Shown piece after piece: positions 7,985 to 15,760 of a DNA stretch of 64,000 nt. Below the pieces are notes generated by a model, which was not told the origin of the DNA, did no database searches, and saw only the letters and a program-made list of their open reading frames with translations. The DNA is taken from the NCBI RefSeq assembly GCF_021650935.1, contig NZ_CP091244.1, positions 1,674,001 to 1,738,000 on the forward strand, given 5' to 3'. Both the position numbers and the translations under genes were made by a program. The stretch comes from Thiothrix winogradskyi (GTDB taxonomy: Bacteria > Pseudomonadota > Gammaproteobacteria > Thiotrichales > Thiotrichaceae). How positions within the stretch are numbered: the stretch's first letter is position 1; each line of letters begins with the position of its first letter.

Positions 7985-9421
7985 CTAGCGCACTTGCGAC
8001 AGCAACGCCGCGCCGTTTGTCACCACACGGATGCTGCTGTTGGGCAAACCTTCGGTAATCACCAAGGTGTCAGCATCCAGCGTTTGCGCTTTGACCACAT
8101 GAGAGGTGAAGCGTTCGGCAGCGGTTTTTACCCACACGGTTGGCTGTTGTTGGTTATTGTTGACCAAGCTGCTGGCGGGCACGGGTGTGCCTTGGATGGT
8201 GGTGCGGGTGTGTACGGTGAGTTTGAGGGGTTGGCCGATGGTGAGGGCAATTTCTCCTTTTTCTTCCACCTTAAAACGTAATGGGAGGGCTTGATTGCGG
8301 AGTTGTTGGCTGCTGCCGATGAAGTTGAGGGTTAAGGTTTGGGCGTTGAGGGTGGCGGTTGCGCCGGTGATTTGCGCGGCTAATGCGGTGTCGTAGGCAA
8401 GGGCTTCGACTTGCAAGCGTGTTGGGTCGATGATTTCAAACAGGACATCACCAGCATTGGCTTGTTGCCCCAATACTACTTTGACGCTGCTAATAATGCC
8501 GGACAGGGGCGCAAGCAGTGGTTGTGGCTGTTGCGCGAGGCTGCCTTGCAGGGCGTTAAGGCGGGCTTTGAGGGTGTCGGCGGTGTTGCGGGCGGCATCG
8601 ACTTCCATTTGCGGGATAACCCCGACAATGCTGCTGAGCCGTGCGGCGTTTTTTTCGGCGAGTGCCAGTTCGGAACGGACTTCCGCGATCTTGTCTTGCT
8701 GGTCGCCCTTGTCGGTATTGCTGGCGGCGGGTTCGAGGATGGCGAGGGTTTGCCCTTTTTCCACGCGGCTGCCCAAGGTGGGGAAACCTTGTGGCGGGGC
8801 AAGCACGCGCCCGCCCAGGGTTGGTTGAATGATGGCACTGGCATTCGGGTCACTGACCACGACTCCGTTAAGGGTGATGCTGTGGGCAACGCTTTGCGGT
8901 TTGCCGATGGCAGTGCGTAAGTCGAGTATCTGCTGGGAGGCTTGTGGCATAAACACGCTGCCATCGCTCAAGCGGGTTGCTTGTGCTGCGCCGTTGCTGA
9001 ACGTTAGCCTGCCAGCCAGCAAATCGTTTATACCTTTGGCTTGCACCGTTGCCAGTAATTCGTGTTTGTCCGCTTGCTGCAACCATGTGGCTTGTGTTTC
9101 ACCGATGCCGTTGGTATCCGTTTGCAGCAGTAGCGTTTGTCCCTTGCTTTCCAACTCGATTTTGGCATTGGAAATAGGGGTGTTGTCACGGAAATGGCTG
9201 GCATACAGGGTGAGTTTGTCGTCATGAATGATGCCGAGCAGTTCCACGTCGGGTGAATTCAATTCCCAGCGTATCCCGCTGTTGGCGGGGGCGACGATGG
9301 GGGTAGGGGGGGCATCGTCGTGGCTGTGGTCTTCGCCACCATGCGCCAACGCGGGTAAAGGGAGGCTTGCCATACCCATGAGCAAGCAGCCGCTTAATAC
9401 GGCAACTATTTGTTTTTTCAT
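7985..9421 (-). CDS. RND periplasmic adaptor subunit (membrane fusion protein)
   Basis: A 478-residue protein with a signal peptide ending SLPLPALAHGG and a His/Asp-rich mature start (GGEDHSHDD) likely to touch metal. Residues 45-150 form an extra beta domain. Then come the barrel-sandwich half (IIQPTLGGRVLAPPQGFPTLGSRVEKGQTLAIL), a coiled-coil hairpin of about 60 residues (SELALAEKNAARLSSIV), and the second lipoyl half (PLLAPLSGIISSVKVVLGQQ). It bridges the RND pump to an outer-membrane channel; no TolC/CusC-type gene lies in this window. Nine bases separate it from the pump gene, so the two are co-transcribed. Confidence 0.88.
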   Translation of the reverse strand: MKKQIVAVLSGCLLMGMASLPLPALAHGGEDHSHDDAPPTPIVAPANSGIRWELNSPDVELLGIIHDDKLTLYASHFRDNTPISNAKIELESKGQTLLLQTDTNGIGETQATWLQQADKHELLATVQAKGINDLLAGRLTFSNGAAQATRLSDGSVFMPQASQQILDLRTAIGKPQSVAHSITLNGVVVSDPNASAIIQPTLGGRVLAPPQGFPTLGSRVEKGQTLAILEPAASNTDKGDQQDKIAEVRSELALAEKNAARLSSIVGVIPQMEVDAARNTADTLKARLNALQGSLAQQPQPLLAPLSGIISSVKVVLGQQANAGDVLFEIIDPTRLQVEALAYDTALAAQITGATATLNAQTLTLNFIGSSQQLRNQALPLRFKVEEKGEIALTIGQPLKLTVHTRTTIQGTPVPASSLVNNNQQQPTVWVKTAAERFTSHVVKAQTLDADTLVITEGLPNSSIRVVTNGAALLSQVR

Positions 9422-9438
9422 GATTTTTGTCCGGTACT

Positions 9439-9506
9439 GTAGGTCGAGCTTTAGCCCGACAAAAACAACGTTGGGAGAGGGTGTCGGACTGAAGTCCGAC
9501 CTACAG
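9439..9506. repeat. Paired REP-like hairpins (BIME-like) between two genes of the efflux operon
   Basis: Two related palindromic units face each other. The left one is GTAGGTCGAGCTTTAGCCC followed by GAC; the right one contains the perfect hairpin GTCGGACT-GA-AGTCCGAC followed by CTACAG. The outer GTAGGTCG/CGACCTAC arms also pair. They fill most of the 86-bp gap between the 116-residue gene and the adaptor gene and could affect mRNA stability there. Confidence 0.75.
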
Positions 9507-9507
9507 T

Positions 9508-9858
9508 TCAGGCAATGGGGGGGCGGTAGGGTATGTCAGTGGGTTCTGGCAATGCTTGTAGGGAGAACATTGGCGGAATAAAACGGTGCGTTGGTAGCTC
9601 AGTAGGCAATACCGGCAGGCTTAAAATGAATTGTGCATGTTGGAGCTGGTCGCAATAGCAAGCATCAGCGCAGATTTGCCCGGCTTGCTGGGGCTGCTGT
9701 TTTTGCACTTCAAGGTGGCAATGATGCCCGGTGCTTGGTGCGTCGATCACCGTTGCCATTTGCGGCTGGGTTTGCACATGATGGCACACCATCGCCACTG
9801 ACCAGACTGGCAAGGCAGCCATCAGCAGGATGAGGAATGTGACAAGGTGCTTGCGCAT
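9508..9858 (-). CDS. Small secreted Cys/His-rich protein heading the efflux operon
   Basis: A 116-residue protein with a signal peptide (MRKHLVTFLILLMAALPVWSVA) and candidate metal ligands in the mature part (CHHVQ, GHHCHLEV, ICADACYCDQ). The tail is proline-rich. It matches no family I can name. Similar short Cys/His-rich secreted proteins lead copper and zinc resistance operons, so periplasmic metal binding is a reasonable inference. A dyad-symmetric site lies just upstream of the start. Confidence 0.6.
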   Translation of the reverse strand: MRKHLVTFLILLMAALPVWSVAMVCHHVQTQPQMATVIDAPSTGHHCHLEVQKQQPQQAGQICADACYCDQLQHAQFILSLPVLPTELPTHRFIPPMFSLQALPEPTDIPYRPPIA

Positions 9859-9879
9859 ACGGCTAACGATCTACTGTTA

Positions 9880-9902
9880 TGATAGTGATTTCCAATCTAT
9901 CA
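9880..9902. promoter_or_regulatory. Dyad-symmetric candidate operator of the metal efflux operon
   Basis: The 6-bp arms TGATAG and CTATCA flank an inner ATT/AAT pair, giving a 23-bp dyad 22 bases upstream of the first gene of the efflux operon. Size and place suit a metal-responsive repressor or activator, but no regulator gene is adjacent and no consensus was matched. Confidence 0.3.
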
Positions 9903-9950
9903 GGATTTTCTGGTATGTGCAAAAAGCTTCAAAAATAATGGCTAATGCCG

Positions 9951-10655
9951 TTACAGTGTTTTAGGGGTATTGATCAAGCGCGGCACAATCTGGCGAACCA
10001 CATCCATCGGCACGGCAAAACCAATCCCATCTGAACCTCCCGATAGGCTGTAAATGGCAACATTCACCCCAATAACCCGCCCGCTGCTGTCCAGCAAGGG
10101 TGCGCCGGAACTGCCGGGGTTAATGGCAGCATCGGTTTGGATCAAGTTGCCAATACCGCCGGTTTGTGGGTCGCCGAAATTACGCCCCAAAGCAGAAACG
10201 ATACCAGAGGTGAAACTACGACCTAAATCGAAGGCATTACTGATGCTGTAAACGTGTTGCCCAATTTTCAAATCTTTGCTGCTATGGGTGAGAGCGGGGG
10301 AGGGCAGATTTGTGGTGTCACGCAGTTTTAAGACGGCTAAATCGTATTCGTTGTCCGAATTAACCACGTCAGCTTGCCGTGTACCTTGATTTTCAAAGCT
10401 GACGGTCAGGGTTTCATAACCAGAAACCAAATGTTGAGTGGTGACAATATGTCCTTTTGTATCCCAAAGGAAGCCAGTACCCGTGGCAATTTCCCCGAAC
10501 GCATCCGGCTCTTGTTCCTCAGCGTGAATGCATACTACCGCTGGATTGGCACGATCATAGATGGCAATCGTTTGCTGTTCTTCAATGTGCAGCAAGAGGC
10601 TACAGCCACTTAGCATAAAGCCCAATAAAGCGATGATAAGCAGATTTTTTTTCAT
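9951..10655 (-). CDS. Lipoprotein trypsin-like serine protease (S1C, no PDZ)
   Basis: A 234-residue protein with a lipoprotein signal ending LSGC (Cys18), so it is membrane-anchored in the envelope. The chymotrypsin fold carries the triad His75 (TTQHLV), Asp105 (EYDLAVLKL) and Ser183 in NPGSSGAPL, typical of the HtrA/DegP S1C group. Unlike DegP it ends right after the protease domain and has no PDZ domain, so regulation by peptide binding is not expected. It is a single gene; a 300-bp gap with a candidate small RNA follows its 5' side. Confidence 0.85.
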   Translation of the reverse strand: MKKNLLIIALLGFMLSGCSLLLHIEEQQTIAIYDRANPAVVCIHAEEQEPDAFGEIATGTGFLWDTKGHIVTTQHLVSGYETLTVSFENQGTRQADVVNSDNEYDLAVLKLRDTTNLPSPALTHSSKDLKIGQHVYSISNAFDLGRSFTSGIVSALGRNFGDPQTGGIGNLIQTDAAINPGSSGAPLLDSSGRVIGVNVAIYSLSGGSDGIGFAVPMDVVRQIVPRLINTPKTL

Positions 10656-10867
10656 TGTGTGACCAGTGTTTTGGTTCCTAGGAATCGCAAGGGTAACACA
10701 AATGACACGCGGGTTAGTGTCGTAAATGTATCAAACGTTGCTAAAAAGTCACAGAGAAAACTAATGCGTGGAAATTTAACATGTTTTTGATTATTGCATT
10801 AATGATTGCGCTAATAGTGGCTTAAGGTTATGCACTGTTTCGGTACTTTTTGTGTTAGTATTGCCCC

Positions 10868-10957
10868 GCTTGACTACTTACTGATCTCCACTTGGTGGAA
10901 AGTCAGCAGCTACTCAGTAGTGGGCTTAAACTCTCCCCAATACTGAGTGGCTTTTTT
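10868..10957 (+). ncRNA. Candidate intergenic small RNA with intrinsic terminator
   Basis: About 90 bases in a gene-free gap fold into two hairpins. The first (10881-10906) has TCCAC-TTG-GTGGA inside a CTGA/TCAG outer stem; the second is an intrinsic terminator. TACTGA at 10879-10884 repeats the 3' terminator arm and could pair with TCAGTA of the 5' arm, so two mutually exclusive folds are possible. No rightward gene follows, which favours a free-standing RNA over an attenuator. The 5' end is approximate, set by a possible TAGTAT -10 box at 10856-10861. Confidence 0.45.
10912..10957 (+). terminator. Rho-independent terminator
   Basis: The arms ACTCAGTA and TACTGAGT (8 bp), extended inward by TGGG/CCCA, are followed by GGC and six T. 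The T run exists only on the plus strand, so it ends rightward transcription, although the nearest coding genes are both leftward. Confidence 0.75.
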
Positions 10958-11138
10958 ATCCTGTTTCTTCAGTTACGTCAGGTGCCTGTTTTTCTTCTTG
11001 CACCATTTCAGCGGTGGATGGTGTGCCACCGAGTCCCGCCACTAAAGCACTGCCCAATAGCGCAGCGCACAATATAACAACGAATTTTGTATTCTCAGAA
11101 ATATGCGGAAATACCACAGGGTAATGCTTGTATTTCAT
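10956..11138 (-). CDS. Hypothetical 60-residue single-helix membrane protein
   Basis: MKYKHYPVVF is followed by one hydrophobic helix (FVVILCAALLGSALVAGLGG) and an acidic tail (MVQEEKQAPDVTEETG). A GGAG lies 11 bases before the chosen ATG; another in-frame ATG at 11147 would sit too close to it. It lies 140 bases downstream of the amylosucrase gene on the same strand. The stop overlaps the T run of the plus-strand terminator. The clean topology and ribosome-binding site favour a real gene, but no family is recognised. Confidence 0.4.
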   Translation of the reverse strand: MKYKHYPVVFPHISENTKFVVILCAALLGSALVAGLGGTPSTAEMVQEEKQAPDVTEETG

Positions 11139-11278
11139 AAAACTCATTTCTCCAATAGTCGGCGAACTCCCCTCGAAAACAGAGGGAAGACCTTGAGTAA
11201 AGCAGTTAAATTGGCAAACTGCAAATTTTTTGGATGTGCCTAAGCAGGTGATTGGATGTATTCCGTTGGTTGATTTGC

Positions 11279-13234
11279 TTACAAATCCGTTAACCAATAA
11301 AACTGCAAGGGCGGAATCACCAACTCTTCCTTGAACATGGTAGGGCGTTCCCCCGAATATAAATCACGCACACTGGCATGACGGAAAAACGCCTTGCGCC
11401 CCAAATCCTCCAGATTCAGGTGTTGCGGATTGGCATCAAAATTTGCCACCACCAGCACTTTGTTCATCGGTTGGTGAATGTCGAAACGTGCAAACACAAA
11501 CAAGTGTGGGTTGCCCACATCCAACAATTCGCGGTTATTAAAATCGGCAAATGCCGGAACTTCCTTGCGAATAGCGATGAGTTTTTTCAAGGCATTGAAC
11601 AGACGAAATTCCAGCGTGCCGGGGGTATTGCGTAAATCGGCTTTATTCCAGTCGATACGCGGGCGGTGCGCCCAGCGGCTATCATTGGCTTTGGCGGGGT
11701 CATCCAGATAGGTGGTGTCGTTAAGTGTGCCGATTTCATCACCGTAATACAGCAATGGAATCCCACCGAACGCTAAAATCATGCCATGCAATAGCACAAT
11801 GGTTTTGAGCGCGGCTTCCAAGGCTTTGGGGTCATCAGTTTGCAATGCCGTTCCCAGCCCTACCAAGGAAGCCAGTGACCCGGCAATGCGGGTATCGCCG
11901 GTTTTATCGTTATAGCCAAATGGCAAGCCCCGCGCAGGCGACCCGGCATAACGCCCGGTGAAATAGTCGATCAGAAATTGACGGTGAGCATAGGGTTCAT
12001 AATCCACCGCACGGATGTCATTATCATCAAACCCCAGCCCAATATCGTCGTGGCAACGCACATAATTCAGCCAAGTGGCACGTTCCAGTTTATCCGGCAA
12101 ACTTTTAATGCCTTGGGTGAGTAACTTGGCATTTTTGGTGGCGACCGCATCCCACAATAACGCCATGAAGGTGGCGTTATAAGCAATTTCGCATTCCTTG
12201 GCATTAATCGCATCCTCGCCGAAATACTTGATGATTTCTACCGGCGCAACAATCGCCTCGGCAATGAACAGCACACCGGGGGCGGTCACTTGGCAGCAAT
12301 CCTTGAACAGTTGCAACAACAAATGGGCTTCGCGCTCATTCTGACAAATGCTCCCAATTTTTTTCCACAGAAACGCCACCGCATCCAGCCGCAGAATATC
12401 CACGCCGTGATTCGCCCAATACAAAATAATGTCGAGCATTTCAATGAAAACGGCGGGGTTGCTGTAATTCAAATCCCATTGGTAGCTGTTGAAGACTGTC
12501 ATTACCCACTTGCCCATGTCTTCATCCCAGGTGAAGTTTCCGGGGGAGTTTTCCGGGAAAACTTCCGGCATGGTGCGCTCAAACATATCCGGCACTTCGC
12601 GGTTATCGAATATGTAGTAGTAATCCTGATGCAAAGGGCAGCTTGCTTTGGCTTGCTTTGCCCATTCGTGTTCGTTGGATGTGTGGTTTAATACCACATC
12701 GAGTGTCAACAAGATGCCGCGTTTGCGTAACTCGTCTGCCAGTGTTTGCAAATCAGCCAATGTGCCAAAGCGGCTATCAATCTGACGGAAATCACTGATC
12801 GCATAGCCGCCGTCACTTGCCCCGCGTGGGCATTGCATCATGGGCATTAAATGCACCATGTTGACCCCCAATTCCTGAAAGTAATGCACCCGTTCCGTCA
12901 AATCGGGAAGGTTTTGGGCGAAGCCATCGGCATAAAGTGCCATGCCGACCCATTGTTGGCTTAAAAACCAGTTATGGTCTTTTTCACGTTCCAGATCGGA
13001 TTCGCGCAGGTGGTTGGGGCGCAAGACGTATTGCCGCGCCATCGTTTCCACCAAGCACTGCATCTGGGCGCGGTAATCGTCGCGTTTGCCATACAACACG
13101 GTAAACAACGAGTGTATCGCGTAAAAATTTGCCCCCAGGCGGGTATAAAAATGCCGCAAGCCTTCGCCTTTAATGCTGGGGTCAAGCTCAATCAGAATGT
13201 CATTGAGCAGGGAATGGGAGACTTGTTCGTACAT
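11279..13234 (-). CDS. ams: Amylosucrase (GH13 subfamily 4)
   Basis: A 651-residue GH13 enzyme of the length usual for amylosucrases. The helical N-terminal region is followed by a (beta/alpha)8 barrel with the nucleophile Asp284 (ILRLDAVAFLWK), the general acid Glu326 (LFIAEAI), the third carboxylate near Asp396 (RCHDDIGLG) and region I LDVVLNHTS. Amylosucrase cleaves sucrose, transferring glucose to an alpha-1,4-glucan and releasing fructose. The fructokinase gene 6 bases upstream would rescue that fructose. It has no signal peptide, so it is cytoplasmic. Together with SPS and SPP it makes a sucrose-glycogen cycle. Confidence 0.9.
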   Translation of the reverse strand: MYEQVSHSLLNDILIELDPSIKGEGLRHFYTRLGANFYAIHSLFTVLYGKRDDYRAQMQCLVETMARQYVLRPNHLRESDLEREKDHNWFLSQQWVGMALYADGFAQNLPDLTERVHYFQELGVNMVHLMPMMQCPRGASDGGYAISDFRQIDSRFGTLADLQTLADELRKRGILLTLDVVLNHTSNEHEWAKQAKASCPLHQDYYYIFDNREVPDMFERTMPEVFPENSPGNFTWDEDMGKWVMTVFNSYQWDLNYSNPAVFIEMLDIILYWANHGVDILRLDAVAFLWKKIGSICQNEREAHLLLQLFKDCCQVTAPGVLFIAEAIVAPVEIIKYFGEDAINAKECEIAYNATFMALLWDAVATKNAKLLTQGIKSLPDKLERATWLNYVRCHDDIGLGFDDNDIRAVDYEPYAHRQFLIDYFTGRYAGSPARGLPFGYNDKTGDTRIAGSLASLVGLGTALQTDDPKALEAALKTIVLLHGMILAFGGIPLLYYGDEIGTLNDTTYLDDPAKANDSRWAHRPRIDWNKADLRNTPGTLEFRLFNALKKLIAIRKEVPAFADFNNRELLDVGNPHLFVFARFDIHQPMNKVLVVANFDANPQHLNLEDLGRKAFFRHASVRDLYSGERPTMFKEELVIPPLQFYWLTDL

Positions 13235-13240
13235 GGGATC

Positions 13241-14155
13241 TCAGAATGTCAATTGCCATGCGTCAATAAACGGCTGGTAAAACGCCATCGAACGGGTTGT
13301 TGCCCCACGCAAACCCACCACCGCACTGGCAAATTGTTGGGCGCGTTGCACAGTTTGCGCCATTCCCCAGCCGTTTAACAAGCCCAACAGCACCACGCTG
13401 CTGACGGCATCGCCCGCACCAACGGTATCCACAATGTGGGTGGTGTGTTCCGGTGCAACGTGCCAGCGTTCCCCACTGGCGGCGATTGCCATTGCCCCCG
13501 CCGCTCCTTGGGTGAGAATCAGGTATTGCAATGCTGAATCAGCAAACAACTGCTGGATTTGTGCTTCGGTGTCGGCGGCTTGCGGGATGAGGGTTGCCAA
13601 TTCATCGGCATTGAGTTTGAGGTACGTGGCATGGCGTAACAGCGGCGCAATGCTTGGGGCATCCCACCAGGGCGCACGCAGATTAATGTCAATAAAACGC
13701 GGTAATTCAGGCTGTTGTGACAGATGTTCCCAAGTTGTGCGAGAAACTGGCTGCCGCAAGGCTAAACTGCCGTGATACAGCAGGGCATTGGCGGGTAACG
13801 CGGGTAAATGTTCTTGGCGAATAAAATCCCATGCACTGTCTGGCACAATTTCATACTGCGGTTCACCGTCGTGAAACTGCACATCCACCACACCAGTAGG
13901 GTGATGCGGGTCAAGTTGCAACCCGCTTTGATCCATGCCCCATGCCTGCATCGCGGCTTGCAATTGTTCACCCAAGGCATCCTTACCGACACAGGACAGC
14001 AACAGCGGTTGTTGCCCGAAAGCCTGTAAATGCCAAGCCACATTAAACGGTGCGCCACCGAGAACAGATGTGCCATCCGGGAAGCGATCAAACAGCACTT
14101 CCCCGAAAATCAACGGGCGTAAGCGGGGGGCGGATATTGTTGAGTTTGCTGTCAT
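13241..14155 (-). CDS. fruK: PfkB-family fructokinase
   Basis: A 304-residue carbohydrate kinase. The chosen ATG (MTANSTISAP) has GGAG 8 bases upstream; an in-frame start 36 bases earlier has no such site. The N-terminal PfkB signature is VLGGAPFNVAWHL and the catalytic anion-hole motif is DTVGAGDAVSS near residue 250. Placed 6 bases before amylosucrase, it most likely phosphorylates the fructose that enzyme releases. The symbol follows the usage for methanotroph sps-spp-fruK-ams clusters. Confidence 0.85.
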   Translation of the reverse strand: MTANSTISAPRLRPLIFGEVLFDRFPDGTSVLGGAPFNVAWHLQAFGQQPLLLSCVGKDALGEQLQAAMQAWGMDQSGLQLDPHHPTGVVDVQFHDGEPQYEIVPDSAWDFIRQEHLPALPANALLYHGSLALRQPVSRTTWEHLSQQPELPRFIDINLRAPWWDAPSIAPLLRHATYLKLNADELATLIPQAADTEAQIQQLFADSALQYLILTQGAAGAMAIAASGERWHVAPEHTTHIVDTVGAGDAVSSVVLLGLLNGWGMAQTVQRAQQFASAVVGLRGATTRSMAFYQPFIDAWQLTF

Positions 14156-14208
14156 GGGGATAACTCCAATTGGGAGGTTAATGAGAAGCAAATTTCTTCG
14201 TAGGCTAT

Positions 14209-14604
14209 TTACGCTGTTGGTTTTGATTTTACCGCGATAGAAACCGTTTCTACGCCTAATCGTTTGAAGTCATCGCTATTGTTAGTGGCAACGCTCATCC
14301 CATTCACCAAAGCGGTCGCTGCAATGATTGCGTCAGGTGTCTTGGTTTTGAATTGCTGACGCAGCAAGGTGGTTTTTTCTGCGATTTCATCACTTAAGCC
14401 CAAGACTCTGGCTTTACTGATAAAGGTTTTGGCTTTTTCGTACAGTTCGGCATCCGTAGCAAAGCGACTCCAGCCCAGAAACTCAATCTTGGTGATGATG
14501 GAAATATTGAAGCTGGTTGCTAACAGTGTGTGAATCCCTTCATCGTCCGTCATGCCGTTGAAGTAATAAATAATGATATTGGTATCAAGCAAAGATGGCA
14601 TCAT
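14209..14604 (-). CDS. vapC: PIN-domain toxin, VapC-like
   Basis: A 131-residue PIN ribonuclease. The four acidic residues are visible in order: Asp in LLDTNIII at the start, Glu in KIEFLGWSRF, Asp in TPDAIIAATALV and Asp in NNSDDFKRLG. The start overlaps the antitoxin stop as ATGATG. By family knowledge such enzymes cut tRNA or rRNA when freed from the antitoxin. The pair interrupts the sucrose operon between SPP and fructokinase. Confidence 0.85.
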   Translation of the reverse strand: MMPSLLDTNIIIYYFNGMTDDEGIHTLLATSFNISIITKIEFLGWSRFATDAELYEKAKTFISKARVLGLSDEIAEKTTLLRQQFKTKTPDAIIAATALVNGMSVATNNSDDFKRLGVETVSIAVKSKPTA

Positions 14605-14825
14605 TGCCACCCTTCGCGCATATCTGCCAGATAAGCATCCACTTCCTGCCGGGAACTGTGGGCAACCCCGAAAAACTGGCGAGGGTTGAACGGTTGGGGA
14701 TCTGGCGGGGATTGCAAGGCAATGCCGTCTTCTTTTGCCAATTGTTCCAGCAATAATTGTACGAGTCGGAATTTATCGGCATGGGGCAGGGAAATCACAC
14801 TGGGTAGTATTTCTGCGATTGACAT
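14601..14825 (-). CDS. Antitoxin partner of the PIN toxin
   Basis: A 74-residue protein; the start is set at MSIAEILPSV, since the longer frame to 14912 would run into the spp stop region and has no conserved N-terminus. No AbrB, RHH or Phd fold is evident. The N-terminal helix (LPHADKFRLVQLLLEQLAKE) and the extended C-terminus (PFNPRQFFGVAHSSRQEVDAYLADMREGW) fit an antitoxin that folds on its toxin. The call comes mainly from translational coupling to the PIN gene. Confidence 0.65.
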   Translation of the reverse strand: MSIAEILPSVISLPHADKFRLVQLLLEQLAKEDGIALQSPPDPQPFNPRQFFGVAHSSRQEVDAYLADMREGWQ

Positions 14826-14908
14826 AACACGGTTTCCTGTTGGTGAGTCCTCAAGAGTTGCTCTCAGTATAGCGGTCTGGTAGTAGCACATCCATATTAA
14901 ACGGTGAG

Positions 14909-15760
14909 TCACCGAAACTCCAATGGGGCAAGAATCTCAGGGTGGTAATGCGCAATGCCTTCCAGAATACCGGCGGCGTAATGCCCGTTCATGCCTGCCC
15001 AGCCACCTTGCGCGAGATAAAGGGCATCGACAACACCGCTCAAACGGCTCATTTGCAGGGCTTCGCGCTTCAATTCCGCGCTGGCATTGTTGACCAGCAC
15101 CGCCGGAATCGGGCTGACCAGCACCGGCAAATCATTGCCACTGTCACCGGAAAACACCGTTTGTTGCAGGCTGAAACCTTGTTGTGCCATCAGAAATTCA
15201 ATCGCGTGACGCTTGCTGGCACGGGCGGGCAAGATGTCGAGCAAACCGATATTGGCAGGCTCATCAATGCTCCAGATTAAACTGGCACGAATACCGTGTG
15301 TGGACAAGCGCATTTGCACCTCATCAATGACCCGCTGGTGGTTAAGCGCAAGGTCGAGGTAATAGCTCAGTTTGTAGGTGTTTTGCTTGCTGGCTTCCTG
15401 CAAGTGCAACAGGGGGAAATCCTGCAATAACGCTGCCAGTGCTGCACGGCTATGCCCGTTCCAGTCGGGGGCAATGTGGTTTGCCCATGCGTCCCACGCT
15501 TGCCAGTCCCATTGGTCACAGGTGTAGATAGTTGCGCCCACATCCCCCAGCACAAAGTCGGGTAAGGGCAGGTCGTAGGTGTGAATGGCATCACGCACCA
15601 GTGATTGATCCCGCCCGCTGACATACGCCAAGGTAATATTGGGCAATGCCGCCAGTTGCCGGAAATAGCGCCGCGCGCGTGGCGATTCTGGCTCTGCACC
15701 ATTGGGGATCAGGGTGCGGTCAAGGTCAGTGCAAATCAGTAAGGGTTGCTTGGGTGTCAT
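14909..15760 (-). CDS. spp: Sucrose-6-phosphate phosphatase (HAD-IIB)
   Basis: A 283-residue HAD hydrolase of the sucrose-phosphatase type. Motif I is CTDLDRTLIPN with the nucleophile Asp near 11, motif II the SGRD segment, motif III the Lys in ARASKRHAIEFL, and motif IV FSGDSGNDLPVL. It removes phosphate from sucrose-6-phosphate made by the adjacent synthase. Its start overlaps the synthase stop by 4 bases (ATGA). It is a separate protein although the synthase also carries a HAD domain, as in methanotrophs and cyanobacteria. Confidence 0.88.
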   Translation of the reverse strand: MTPKQPLLICTDLDRTLIPNGAEPESPRARRYFRQLAALPNITLAYVSGRDQSLVRDAIHTYDLPLPDFVLGDVGATIYTCDQWDWQAWDAWANHIAPDWNGHSRAALAALLQDFPLLHLQEASKQNTYKLSYYLDLALNHQRVIDEVQMRLSTHGIRASLIWSIDEPANIGLLDILPARASKRHAIEFLMAQQGFSLQQTVFSGDSGNDLPVLVSPIPAVLVNNASAELKREALQMSRLSGVVDALYLAQGGWAGMNGHYAAGILEGIAHYHPEILAPLEFR

